Positions 18,714 to 26,779 of a stretch of 64,000 nucleotides of DNA are shown in pieces; within the stretch, counting starts at the first letter, position 1; the number at the start of each line of letters is the position of its first letter. This DNA comes from Planctomycetota bacterium (GTDB lineage: Bacteria; Planctomycetota; Phycisphaerae; Sedimentisphaerales; Anaerobacaceae). Position numbers and translations under genes: made by a program. Location: positions 1 to 64,000 of the forward strand of contig JAUWIG010000048.1 in NCBI GenBank assembly GCA_030605475.1. Direction: 5' to 3'. The notes under the pieces are model-generated. The model was given only the letters and a program-made list of their open reading frames with translations, searched no databases and had not been told where the DNA came from.

Positions 18714-20960
18714 TCAACTATTAGCTTCTTTTGGCTCATCTGGCTCTTCGGCCCGGCCAAAGCGCTCGGCCCAGCGTTTCAGCTGTTCTTGCCACATCGG
18801 TCTGGCTTGGGGCAGCCTTTTGGACAATCTTTCCAAGATAGCATTAGGGTCAGTACCGGCAGGCGGCTCGCTTAGATAATTGTTAATTGAGCGAACAATA
18901 ACGTTGTTAGGCTCTAAGTCCTTTTCCAGCAAGCAATTATCCACCAATTGAATCGCAAGCCCCACCTTTGGCCATCTCAGATACACATCCAGCAGGTCGG
19001 CTAAAATCCGCTCCTTCTCCTCGGCGGTCTGGGCAACTTCACGCAACTTCCCGAAATACTCTGCCGCCCGTTCAAAATCGCCGCTTTTATTGTAAAGTCG
19101 CGCCAATTTCTCTCTAATACCTTTGAGTATCTCTGCCTTGTTTTCGCCTATGGCCTTTCGCTCTGCTATCTCAAGAAAAGAGAGCCTTTGCTCATCAGAC
19201 AACCTGGCTTGGGTGCTTTGCGAGTTGAATTTACTTATCCATTCGTTTAATACGCCAAATTCAGAGTGGTTGAATATTTTGAGCATCGCCTGCCAGGCCG
19301 GTTCGTTTTCGGCCGTTGTTCCTATTTTCTCTGCCAGCCAGACCAAATCTTCGCTGCCGCCGACTTCGCTGGCAAGGTCTATCAGCTTCTTTCTTACTAT
19401 GACGCTGCTGTCGTTGACAAAATCTTTTCTCAGTCTTTTCAGCGCCTTTGTTTTATCAATATAGACGAGCCCATCTACGGCTGCTTCCCGGACCAAATCT
19501 GTTTCGTCACGCACAGCTTCTTCAAATAAAGGCGCAAATCGCTTCGCTGATTCAGCTTTGTAAACACTCTGTGCACACAGACTTGCCATTGCATTGAGCA
19601 ATTCTCCGCGCAGGGCCCCGTCGGCACTGTCCTTTTCCTGTTCGTATCTTTCTGCAAGCAAACCAAGATATTTATCAACCTCGCCAGGTGTTAATCCATC
19701 CTGCTCAAGCAGCTTTTTTATGACTTCAGCACCTTTTTGTGCCTTTTTCAGGTCCTGCTCAGCCAGGTACTTTTCCGCCCATTCCAAGGTCTGTTTTCTT
19801 ATCTCCTCGGGAATCCTGAACTCCGGATTGGGAGAAAAAGCATAGTGACACGCTCCACCTAGCGCAACGAACAGCTCCATTCTTACCTCGTCGTCTGGCT
19901 CGACTTTGAGCTGTTCGAGCAGCTTTTCGGCTGAATCCAACTGACCCATCAAAGACAGCAGATTTGCCGTTTTTAGCCGAACATCTCTATTCTGGTCGGA
20001 AACCAAACTAATCAAAACAGGCCCAACTTTAGCAGGAAATTTTGCCCTCGTTCCTATTCGCCATTGCTCGACCTTTTTCAACGCCCACAATTTCACCACC
20101 TCTTCAGGACTACTCAGATGCTCAGCTAAAAACTGACCCTTGGCTGCATCTTCGCTAATGCCGTCGTATATCCTCCCCAATGCAGCTAAATACAGTCCTT
20201 TCCACAAGTTCGCTTCGGTTCTCAACTTGCTCATCTGGGCTTCCTGGCGAATCAACCAATCTCGCAGAAATGCGTCTTTGCCTTTGCGCTCGAGTTCATC
20301 TCTTATTTGCTTGCGAGTTTTGGCGTCTTTGCTCACCGGTATACCTAAAGATTGCAGAGCTTTCTCTGATGCCTCAACTACTTGTTTTTCAGGGTCATCA
20401 AGCAGTTCCATAAGCTTAAATATCGCCCTCATATCCGGCTGAAGTTTCAATGCATTTATTGCATTTAGTCTGGCTTTGACCGGAAGTGAGGAGTCTGTTA
20501 TTAGTTTTTCCAGAGGCTCTGATATCTGCTCATACTCAAAAATCAAGGTCGCTTCAGCGGCCAATTTAGCCACGGCAGAATCCTCTGTGGTCAAAATCTC
20601 AAGCAATGGCTGGATAAAGTCGCCCTTTTGCCTTATGGGTTCCTTCATACCTCTGGTCTGACTCAATGCCTTGCAGACAGCCACGCGTGCGGCGATATTT
20701 TCGGGTTGCTTTAGTACGGAAATGAGTATTTCTCTGGCCAGTGGGTCTTCGCTAAACAGCATTATAGTTGCTGCGTCTATGCGTATCTGTTCGCTTGCTC
20801 CTTTGAGCAGCGTGTCTTTGTTGATTTTCAGTTGTTTGTCAAGCCCGGCTTCTGCAGCGGCATTATTAGCCAGCAGCGCTGGGTTGTTTGCACCTATGCC
20901 AGACTGTTGGCATCCTATCACCAACAGTAGTATTACCGGATATAGCTGTTTTGCACTCAT
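18714..20960 (-). CDS. HEAT-repeat lipoprotein, function unknown
   Basis: A 748-residue protein. It starts at MSAKQLYPVILLLVIGC with a lipobox ending in Cys17, so it is predicted to be a lipid-anchored envelope protein. The middle consists of alpha-helical HEAT-like repeats, for example VKARLNAINAL, EKQVVEASEKALQSLG and DVRLKTANLLSLMG. The last third looks TPR-like (KLARLYNKSGDFERAAEYFGKLREV). The in-frame extension to 21080 would translate a hairpin repeat (20990-21058) and lacks family sense. No catalytic motif is visible. HEAT/TPR solenoids are protein-binding scaffolds, but no partner can be named. It lies downstream of a xerD-like gene on the same strand after a 387-bp gap. Confidence 0.8.
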   Translation of the reverse strand: MSAKQLYPVILLLVIGCQQSGIGANNPALLANNAAAEAGLDKQLKINKDTLLKGASEQIRIDAATIMLFSEDPLAREILISVLKQPENIAARVAVCKALSQTRGMKEPIRQKGDFIQPLLEILTTEDSAVAKLAAEATLIFEYEQISEPLEKLITDSSLPVKARLNAINALKLQPDMRAIFKLMELLDDPEKQVVEASEKALQSLGIPVSKDAKTRKQIRDELERKGKDAFLRDWLIRQEAQMSKLRTEANLWKGLYLAALGRIYDGISEDAAKGQFLAEHLSSPEEVVKLWALKKVEQWRIGTRAKFPAKVGPVLISLVSDQNRDVRLKTANLLSLMGQLDSAEKLLEQLKVEPDDEVRMELFVALGGACHYAFSPNPEFRIPEEIRKQTLEWAEKYLAEQDLKKAQKGAEVIKKLLEQDGLTPGEVDKYLGLLAERYEQEKDSADGALRGELLNAMASLCAQSVYKAESAKRFAPLFEEAVRDETDLVREAAVDGLVYIDKTKALKRLRKDFVNDSSVIVRKKLIDLASEVGGSEDLVWLAEKIGTTAENEPAWQAMLKIFNHSEFGVLNEWISKFNSQSTQARLSDEQRLSFLEIAERKAIGENKAEILKGIREKLARLYNKSGDFERAAEYFGKLREVAQTAEEKERILADLLDVYLRWPKVGLAIQLVDNCLLEKDLEPNNVIVRSINNYLSEPPAGTDPNAILERLSKRLPQARPMWQEQLKRWAERFGRAEEPDEPKEANS

Positions 20961-20989
20961 TCGGACGACCTTAAAGAAACCCCTGCTTG

Positions 20990-21058
20990 CCCTGTTAGAG
21001 GTCCGCTCCGTTTTACGGGTCGCGGCAGCCGCCAGCGGAGATTTACTTCTAACCGGGC
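20990..21058. repeat. Inverted-repeat element with GTTAGAGGT/ACTTCTAAC arms
   Basis: The arms GCCCTGTTAGAGGT and ACTTCTAACCGGGC are imperfect complements. The same arm words recur at 51373-51425 and, in part, in the element at 34979-35130. It overlaps the upstream in-frame extension of the lipoprotein gene. Confidence 0.5.
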
Positions 21059-21162
21059 TTGTCAATTTAGCTATCGTCATAATAATACCGCAACTCTATT
21101 CAAGTCAACCGGCTATTGGCCATTTTCGCCATTCGGGCATAAATTTGGCCAAATCCTTTGCC

Positions 21163-21219
21163 GATTGATTATCGTTTATTACCCCTGCCGGCGATAAGCA
21201 GGGGTGTCGATTATCAATC
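21163..21219. repeat. Nested inverted repeat (cruciform-type)
   Basis: Outer arms GATTGATTATCG (21163-21174) and CGATTATCAATC (21208-21219) pair at 11 of 12. Inner arms ACCCCTG (21181-21187) and CAGGGGT (21199-21205) pair perfectly. There is no adjacent T-run. Confidence 0.65.
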
Positions 21220-21224
21220 TTACT

Positions 21225-21350
21225 TAAGTCATAAGTGCATAAGACACAAGAGCTAAGAGACAAGACTCAGGACATAAGCGTAGCTTTTGGTCATCGGTCT
21301 TTTGCTCTCGTGCTCTGTCGATTTCGAATTATCGATTATCAATAACGTTA
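21225..21350. repeat. Long heptad tract, ATAAGAC word family then TCGATTA family
   Basis: In the first part an AAG/AGG trinucleotide recurs at intervals of 7, 8, 7, 7, 7, 7 and 7 bp (TAAGTCA, TAAGTGC, ACAAGAG, CTAAGAG and so on). The second part (from 21291) changes words (CTCTCGT, GAATTAT, CGATTAT) and runs into the stop codon of the recombinase gene. Confidence 0.75.
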
Positions 21351-22286
21351 TGGCCTGGGGTGGAATTTTTTGTGAATACTTCGCAGCCTTTCCTGGTCGA
21401 CGTGTGTATAAATCTGGGTAGTGGCTATATCAACATGTCCGAGCATTTCCTGAATGCTTCGCAAATCGGCTCCGCCGGCCAACAGATGTGTTGCGAAGCA
21501 ATGCCTCAACGTATGGACGGTTAAATTTCTGGGCATACCCGCGCGAATTGCGTATTTTTTGACTAATCTCCAGATTTCGATTCGGCCCATAGGCCGACCT
21601 GTGCGGGATAGCAGCAGGTAATCGTTGCTGAACGGCTTGGCCAGTTTGGGACGCAGCCCTGTCAGATACTCGACTGTCGCGGCGATGGCGGCTTTGCCGA
21701 CCGGGATTATGCGCTCTCTATTACCCTTGCCCAGGCAGCGCAAATAGCCGATATCAATATTGAAATCGGGGATTTTCAGGCCGGCTAACTCGCTGGCACG
21801 TATGCCGGTGGCATAGAGCAATTCGAGCATTGCCCTGTCGCGAAGGTAAAAAGGCTCACTCGGTGAAGGAGCGTTAATGATATCGATAACCTGCTTTTTG
21901 CTGCAAATAGCGGGCAGTTTCTGCCAAGTCTTTGGGGTTTCAAGGGTTGTGGAGAAGTCGTCTTCGACAAGGCCGGTAAGTTTGGCAAATCGCAGGAACA
22001 TTCTTATAGCGACGAGAGAGCGCTTAATCGAGCTTTCGCCTTTATTGTCTGTGGTGAGGATTCGCAGATAGTTCTGTATAAGGGCCGGTTTTATTTGCTG
22101 TAACTGACTTATTTTACCGGACTTGCAGTATTTCAGGAAGCTTTTTAAATCGCGGCCGTAGGCCAAAATGGTGTTGGGGGACAGGCCGGCCTCGACGGTG
22201 AGAAAGCTTAGAAAATCTGTAGCGGCCCGGCCTAAGGGCAACGTAAGTAGTTTATCTGTAACAGATTGTGTCTGAGTCGGCGGCAC
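21348..22286 (-). CDS. xerD: XerD-like tyrosine recombinase
   Basis: A 312-residue phage-integrase-family recombinase. The N-terminal SAM-like core-binding domain (about 20-108) is followed by the catalytic domain. The six catalytic positions are visible: R163 (ATGIRASEL), K187 (GKGNRER), H258 and R261 (HTLRHCFATHLL), H284 (LGHVDIATTQIY) and Tyr293. Length and motifs fit chromosomal XerC/XerD, which resolve chromosome dimers at dif with FtsK. XerC versus XerD cannot be separated by eye. No attachment sites were recognised nearby, but the gene borders a small island (22.4-25.2 kb), so an integrase role is a possible alternative. Confidence 0.88.
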   Translation of the reverse strand: MPPTQTQSVTDKLLTLPLGRAATDFLSFLTVEAGLSPNTILAYGRDLKSFLKYCKSGKISQLQQIKPALIQNYLRILTTDNKGESSIKRSLVAIRMFLRFAKLTGLVEDDFSTTLETPKTWQKLPAICSKKQVIDIINAPSPSEPFYLRDRAMLELLYATGIRASELAGLKIPDFNIDIGYLRCLGKGNRERIIPVGKAAIAATVEYLTGLRPKLAKPFSNDYLLLSRTGRPMGRIEIWRLVKKYAIRAGMPRNLTVHTLRHCFATHLLAGGADLRSIQEMLGHVDIATTQIYTHVDQERLRSIHKKFHPRP

Positions 22287-22291
22287 TTTTA

Positions 22292-22319
22292 ATTGACTAT
22301 TTACTATTGACTATTTTTT
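22292..22319. repeat. Heptad tract, ATTGACT/ATTTACT
   Basis: ATTGACT, ATTTACT, ATTGACT, ATTTTTT in 7-bp register lie 6 bp upstream of the recombinase start codon. Confidence 0.7.
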
Positions 22320-22454
22320 AAACTTTAGGCACTTACGGTATCAATATCGGCGTTAAAACAAGCTAACCTTTAGTTGCGAATATGCGGTTAAAATAGGCAA
22401 GAATCAGCAGGGTCGGCGGTGAAAATTTCGAACAGACGCTCAAGTTAGAGTGAA

Positions 22455-22570
22455 AAATGCGCAAAAAATTGTAAAAAAGTGTGCAAAAATTGCAAGAAAT
22501 TGCAAGAAATTGCAAAAAAATGCAAGAAAGTGCAAGAAAATGCTAAAAAGTACGCTTTTTTGCACACTTT
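22455..22570. repeat. Left 10-bp-phased A-tract array (TGCAAGAAAT units)
   Basis: About eleven units of 10 bp, best seen from 22491 (TGCAAGAAAT twice, TGCAAAAAAA, TGCAAGAAAG, TGCAAGAAAA, TGCTAAAAAG). The period equals one helical turn, so curvature is expected. An array of the complementary words lies at 25099-25215. Confidence 0.85.
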
Positions 22571-22573
22571 TAG

Positions 22574-22619
22574 TTCATAGTTGGTAGTTCGTTGCTCGAT
22601 GCTTGATGCTCGTGGTAGG
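22574..22619. repeat. Heptad tract, CTCGATG/CTTGATG words
   Basis: TTCATAG, TTGGTAG, TTCGTTG, CTCGATG, CTTGATG and CTCGTGG in 7-bp register abut the A-tract array. Confidence 0.7.
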
Positions 22620-22805
22620 AGGGTGAAAAGTGGATAGCAAGGGTCAAGATTTAGCCACAGATTTCACTGATTGCACGGAAAAGTATAGCCATAAATTTTG
22701 CTTTGACGGGAATTGCGGTTTGGGGTAGTGTGTGGTTTGAAAGTCGAAGGTATCAGAAAAAAATGGTGGCTATATGCAAGAAAAAATAACAGAATCGTAA
22801 GGATT

Positions 22806-24689
22806 ATGGGAACGACTGCTGTGGAAATTAAATCATTTAGAATAAAGAATTATCGCTCAATAAAAGATAGCGGTGTGTGTTATCTGTCGGGCGATAATAT
22901 TACAATCTTAGCAGGAAAGAACGAGTCGGGGAAAACTGCAATTTTAGAAGCTCTGGAAGATTTTGATACAGAGGAAGAAATCAGAAAAGAAGCAATTCCT
23001 TACCACAATCCAGAAGCCGTGCCAGAAATAGCGGTGACTTTTGAAATAGACAAGGAAGCGCTTCAGGAAATTTCTGAGGAGATAGACTTTGAGCTAGAAA
23101 CGCTTAAATCGAGCGATATAGAAATTATAAAAAAATATCCGAAGGAGTATTCTGTTTCTGAAGAAAGTAAAAAAATGTTAGGTATAAGCGAGAAGGAGCT
23201 GTTAGGAAAAAAGGAAAAAGAAATCGCAGATACTTACAAACGAATTAAGAAAATCTATTCAAAAATTTCAGAGCCTAGTGGAATTTTGCCCGAAATAAAT
23301 GTCGACGACATTTCCAAGTTTAAAACCGAACTTGAGAATTTTCAGAATCAAACAGAAGCTGATTTGGAAAAAATACCCGATGAAGAAAAAAGGACTAACT
23401 TCGTAATAGGGCTTAATGAAATCGTATGCAACCTTGAGGAGATAGAGGGTTCAAGATCAGTAGAGCAAAAGTTCATTGACACAATAGCAACATACTGGAT
23501 TCCGAACTTCATTTTATTTATCTCCTTTGAGGATGTGTTCCCTTCGGAAGTGCCTTTGGGTGAAGCTGCTGATAACGAGTTAATTAAGGATCTGGCTATT
23601 ATCAGTGATTTAAATTTGGAACTGATTACATCCGATTCTATTGCTCTTAAAACAAAACACAAACAACAACTGAATGTGAGACTGAAAGAAGATTATCAGA
23701 AATTTTGGACGCAAGACCTTACAAATTTACATATAGAGTGGGATTCTGAGAAATTATATTTCCTTATTAAAGAAGACGAAGACTTTTATCCCCCGAGTTT
23801 ACGAAGCAAAGGGAAACAGTGGCATTTGGCATTTTATGTAAGAGTTGCTGCAAGGGCAAGGGAAGGCGTACCTAACATCATACTAATTGATGAACCAGGG
23901 CTCTTTCTTCATGCTAAAGCTCAAAAAGATGTTCTTAAGAGACTGGAGGATTCAGCTCAGGATGCACCAATCATTTTTTGTACTCACTCACCCTATTTAA
24001 TCAAAATTGGTAAGCTTGGTAGGATCCGCTTAATCTCACGAACTACGAAAAAAGGAACTCTTATTTCAAACAAAATCCATAAGGGGGCTGATAAGGAAAC
24101 TCTAACTCCAATAATAACAGCAATAGGTTTAGATTTGTCGATGGGCTTGGACATAGCAAAAGATAACAACGTTATTCTTGAAGGAATAACAGATTATTAC
24201 TACATATCAGCGTTTAAAGAGCTTCTCAACTACAGCTTCGATAAAGAGGTACACTTTATTCCAAGTGTAGGAGCGGATAAATTCAACTTTTTAGTGCCGT
24301 TAATGATTGGATGGGGATTAAATTACTGTTGTGTTTTAGATAATGATGACAAAGGAATACGCATAGAAAAGAAATTATTGGAGGATTTCGAGCACATAGG
24401 TGTTAAGACAAAATTGGTTGGCAAAAGCAAAGGTGAAGAGATAGAGGACTTATTTGAGAGGGAAGATTTTATCAAATATGTTTTAAATGAGAATTCTAAC
24501 GAAGTAGTAACCGACAAAAAGAATTCTGAGATAATTAAACAAAGAGATAGAAACTATGATAAAGTGTTACTGTCTAAATTGTTTTTAGAAAAAATAAAAG
24601 ACGGAGGTATTTCTCTTTCAGAAGATACGAAGGGAAACTTCAGAAATCTCCTCGAAGAAATAAATAGATTGATGTTTCCAAAAGTTTAG
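22806..24689 (+). CDS. OLD-family ATPase/TOPRIM nuclease (candidate phage defence)
   Basis: A 627-residue protein. An N-terminal ABC/SMC-type ATPase has Walker A GKNESGKT (37-44), a long Glu/Lys-rich helical insertion (about 80-225), a signature-like SLRSKGKQW (331-339), Walker B IILIDEP (358-364) and the switch histidine THSP (393-396). A C-terminal TOPRIM domain has Glu459 (ILEG) and the D512-x-D514 pair (LDNDDKG). This is the OLD (overcoming lysogenisation defect) architecture, whose members include phage-restriction nucleases. No UvrD-like partner gene is adjacent, so it is not a Gabija pair. The start at ATG 22806 has TAAGGA just upstream. An earlier in-frame TTG has no ribosome-binding site. 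It is A-rich compared with its neighbours, which suggests acquisition. Confidence 0.85.
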   Translation: MGTTAVEIKSFRIKNYRSIKDSGVCYLSGDNITILAGKNESGKTAILEALEDFDTEEEIRKEAIPYHNPEAVPEIAVTFEIDKEALQEISEEIDFELETLKSSDIEIIKKYPKEYSVSEESKKMLGISEKELLGKKEKEIADTYKRIKKIYSKISEPSGILPEINVDDISKFKTELENFQNQTEADLEKIPDEEKRTNFVIGLNEIVCNLEEIEGSRSVEQKFIDTIATYWIPNFILFISFEDVFPSEVPLGEAADNELIKDLAIISDLNLELITSDSIALKTKHKQQLNVRLKEDYQKFWTQDLTNLHIEWDSEKLYFLIKEDEDFYPPSLRSKGKQWHLAFYVRVAARAREGVPNIILIDEPGLFLHAKAQKDVLKRLEDSAQDAPIIFCTHSPYLIKIGKLGRIRLISRTTKKGTLISNKIHKGADKETLTPIITAIGLDLSMGLDIAKDNNVILEGITDYYYISAFKELLNYSFDKEVHFIPSVGADKFNFLVPLMIGWGLNYCCVLDNDDKGIRIEKKLLEDFEHIGVKTKLVGKSKGEEIEDLFEREDFIKYVLNENSNEVVTDKKNSEIIKQRDRNYDKVLLSKLFLEKIKDGGISLSEDTKGNFRNLLEEINRLMFPKV

Positions 24690-24743
24690 ATTGTCTTTGC
24701 CTATTACAATCAGGGCAAGTAAAGAAGTGGGGAGACCGCTTAA

Positions 24744-24757
24744 ATGTGTGAACACAT
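24744..24757. promoter_or_regulatory. Operator-like palindrome ATGTGT-GA-ACACAT
   Basis: Two perfect 6-bp arms around a 2-bp centre lie 84 bp before the methyltransferase remnant. It could be a regulator site of the former restriction-modification gene. Function not shown. Confidence 0.3.
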
Positions 24758-24840
24758 AGAAGGCTAATTCTGTATCGGTATAGTTTTTACATATACATAC
24801 TAAGTTTTAAGCGTAGGCGATCGTTTGCCGGAGATAATGT

Positions 24841-24951
24841 ATGACGAAAAACCGTTTGTACTGTGGGGATAATTTAGAAATACTGGCCACTATGGAAAAG
24901 GAAAGCGTTGACCTTATCTATATTGACCAGCAGTGGGGCGGTTTGAATTGA
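24841..24951 (+). pseudogene. Remnant of a site-specific DNA methyltransferase (N-terminal 36 codons)
   Basis: The ATG has GGAG 8 bp upstream and encodes MTKNRLYCGDNLEIL, then ESVDLIYIDQQW, then a stop. This is the start of the N4/N6 amino-methyltransferase family (normally LYYGDNLEIL...VDLIYIDPPF). The catalytic DPPF motif has become DQQW and the frame ends immediately afterwards, so it is non-functional. The gene has been truncated, and the following sequence is repeat DNA. It is likely a relic of a restriction-modification or methylation module that shared the island with the OLD gene. Confidence 0.8.
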
Positions 24952-25229
24952 TTATTTATTCTCAACACCACCCAAACAAAGCTTCGTGGGAAAAGTCATC
25001 CCCAAGCTTCGCTTGAGGCTGCCACCCAGTTGCTCCTTCGGGGTACGAGCCACGAGTCACGAAATGATCGACCATTTGCGCAGGGGGGTATGAAGAAAGT
25101 ACTCAAAAAGCGCACTTTTTAGCATTTTTTTGCATTTTTTACTTCATTTCTTGCAATTTTTACTCACTTTTTGGCACTTTCCTGCACTTTTTTGCAATTT
25201 TTCTGTACAACTTGCGCGTTTGATTGAAG
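24952..25229. other. Gap between methyltransferase remnant and mtaB
   Basis: No gene. It holds a short heptad phrase (TACGAGC, CACGAGT, CACGAAA near 25058-25078) and the right A-tract array (25099-25215). The join between the truncated methyltransferase and this DNA is probably a deletion endpoint. Confidence 0.5.
25099..25215. repeat. Right 10-bp-phased T-tract array (inverted relative to the left array)
   Basis: Units such as TGCATTTTTT, TTGCAATTTT, TTGGCACTTT and CCTGCACTTT every 10 bp are the reverse complement of the left array words (22455-22570). The array ends 15 bp from the mtaB stop codon. Confidence 0.85.
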
Positions 25230-26675
25230 TTATATCGCTTGACCAATTACCCCATTTTCGCTATTTTGAATCAGCTTTACTTTCAGCAGCTCGTTTTCTT
25301 TGAAGCACTTCTTTGTCTTTTCGAGGTGGACCGTAAAATATCTTTGGCTTCGCCCACAGGCTGGTGAGCAGGGGGGTGATGTTTCTGTTAAAACTGTATC
25401 GGTTTGGCTGATGAATTGCTGGCGGAATTTGTAGCCTAATTCGGCGTCGAGCTGGCGCAGTATTTTTGACCTTGTCTTCGTAACTCTGTTATCTACGGTG
25501 GGTTGCAAACCTGCTGCGGCGGTGCCTTTACGTGGCGAAAAGCTGAAAACGTGCATTTTTGCAAAGCCGGCATCTTTCGCTAAATCGACGGTCGCTTTGA
25601 AGTCAGCATCCGTTTCACCCGGAAAACCAACGATAATGTCAACGGTTATGGCAGGCCTGTCGAGCCGGGATTTGATTAGCTCAACTTTCTCTTTGAATTC
25701 GTCGGCGCTGTATTGTCTGCGCATCTTTTTCAGGATTGCGTTTGAGCCCGACTGCAGTGATAAGTGCAGATGTGGCATAATGTTATGGTGTTTGCAGAAA
25801 GTATCGAGTAATCCCGGCGTTACATCGCCCGGCTCTAATGAGCTAAGTCTGACCCTTGCAAGATTTGGTATTTCTGCCAGTTTGTCGAGCAGCTCAACGA
25901 GTTGTCCGTTTGTCCGGCTGTCCCAGTTTTTTCGTCTCACGCTTCTTCGGCCGTAAGCCCCGAGGCATATTCCTGTTACGACGATTTCCTTATGTCCGGC
26001 TTCAACAAGCTCTTGCGCCTCCTTGATGACCGCCTCGGCGGGCTTGCTGTGAACAAAAGGGCGGGTTTTGGGTATGATACAATAGCTGCAGTAGCCGTCG
26101 CAGCCATCCTGAACTTTAAGAAATGCCCTGGTATGGCCCTTAAATGATGTTAATGGTGATAGTTTAAGCTGGTTGGTTAGCTTGTTTTTACACTTGATTT
26201 CGGGGTCATTTTCCGCTTTAATGGTGCTGTTTTCGTGGATTTTGGGGCATTTTGAATTAGTGGTGGTCCCGTGCCTATGCACAGGGGCGGGGTTGGCTGT
26301 TCGGCTTAGCGCAGCAGCGTTCAAAGCGGCAGCTTTGGTGGTGGTTATTCGATTTAAGGTGTCAGCGAGGTTGTTTCGATGTCTAATAAGATGGATGTTT
26401 TTATCTGGATTGCCTAATTCGCCGATTTCTACAGTAGGCAGACAGCCGGAAACGATTATAGCCGCGTCAGGGCTTAGCCTTTGTGCTTTTCGGATGTATC
26501 GTCTGCTTTTGGCTGAGGCGGTATGAGTAACGCAGCAGGTATTGATAACAATCAGGTCGGGTTTTTTAGACGTTTCGACCTGTTCGAGCCCGAGCCGCTC
26601 GAGCAGCTCTCGAATCTGCTGACTTTCATATTGATTGACTTTGCAGCCAAATGTATTTATGGAAAAAGTTTTCAT
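25230..26675 (-). CDS. mtaB: MtaB-like tRNA (N6-threonylcarbamoyladenosine) methylthiotransferase
   Basis: A radical-SAM methylthiotransferase of 481 residues, predicted to convert t6A37 to ms2t6A37 in tRNAs. The N-terminal domain has the three cluster cysteines in FGCKVNQ (C11), NTCCVT and SGCLP. The radical-SAM triad CDGYCSYC follows in KVQDGCDGYCSYC. NTFGCKVNQYES and the late SLEPGDVTP and IIVGFPGETDADF motifs favour MtaB over MiaB or RimO. Between about residues 105 and 178 there is an unusually long Thr/Ala/Asn-rich linker, where relatives have roughly half as many residues. The gene starts 104 bp from, and divergent to, the PilM-PilN fusion gene. Confidence 0.88.
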   Translation of the reverse strand: MKTFSINTFGCKVNQYESQQIRELLERLGLEQVETSKKPDLIVINTCCVTHTASAKSRRYIRKAQRLSPDAAIIVSGCLPTVEIGELGNPDKNIHLIRHRNNLADTLNRITTTKAAALNAAALSRTANPAPVHRHGTTTNSKCPKIHENSTIKAENDPEIKCKNKLTNQLKLSPLTSFKGHTRAFLKVQDGCDGYCSYCIIPKTRPFVHSKPAEAVIKEAQELVEAGHKEIVVTGICLGAYGRRSVRRKNWDSRTNGQLVELLDKLAEIPNLARVRLSSLEPGDVTPGLLDTFCKHHNIMPHLHLSLQSGSNAILKKMRRQYSADEFKEKVELIKSRLDRPAITVDIIVGFPGETDADFKATVDLAKDAGFAKMHVFSFSPRKGTAAAGLQPTVDNRVTKTRSKILRQLDAELGYKFRQQFISQTDTVLTETSPPCSPACGRSQRYFTVHLEKTKKCFKENELLKVKLIQNSENGVIGQAI

Positions 26676-26779
26676 AATATGATATAATTTATATTTGTTG
26701 AGATGGATTTACAAGTGTAATTGACCTGGCAGCTGGTAGTTCGTAGACTACGAAGTAAAAACTAAGCGAGAGGTTTATT

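Larger units (their letters stand above)
20961..21347. other. 387-bp gap between xerD-like gene and HEAT lipoprotein
   Basis: No gene seen. From left to right: a hairpin repeat (20990-21058), a large nested inverted repeat (21163-21219) and a long heptad tract (21225-21350). Confidence 0.6.
22287..22805. other. 519-bp gap left of the OLD-family gene
   Basis: It holds a heptad tract next to the recombinase start (22292-22319), a 10-bp-phased A-tract array (22455-22570), a second heptad tract (22574-22619) and a 9-bp-phased phrase around 22654-22680 (GCCACAGAT, TTCACTGAT, TGCACGGAA). No gene. The in-frame TTG at 22713 is not accepted as the start of the downstream gene. Confidence 0.6.

Noticed and set aside
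20961-21080. Longer N-terminus for the HEAT lipoprotein
   Set aside because: The extension would translate an inverted-repeat element. Starting at 20960 gives a clean lipoprotein signal with lipobox VIGC.
21348-22286. The recombinase as integrase of a large mobile island
   Set aside because: Length and motifs fit a chromosomal XerC/XerD, no att-like direct repeats were found, and the neighbouring island is small and bounded by A-tract arrays instead. The idea is not excluded, only unsupported.
22491-22550. Possible CRISPR array in the regular TGCAAGAAAT units
   Set aside because: Units are 10 bp, directly adjacent and without unique spacers, and no cas genes are present. The same applies to the 20-bp repeats at 51546 and the 30-bp repeats at 37681.
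22713-22805. Upstream TTG start for the OLD-family gene
   Set aside because: No ribosome-binding site precedes it, and the extra 31 residues have no counterpart in the ATPase fold. ATG 22806 has TAAGGA just upstream.
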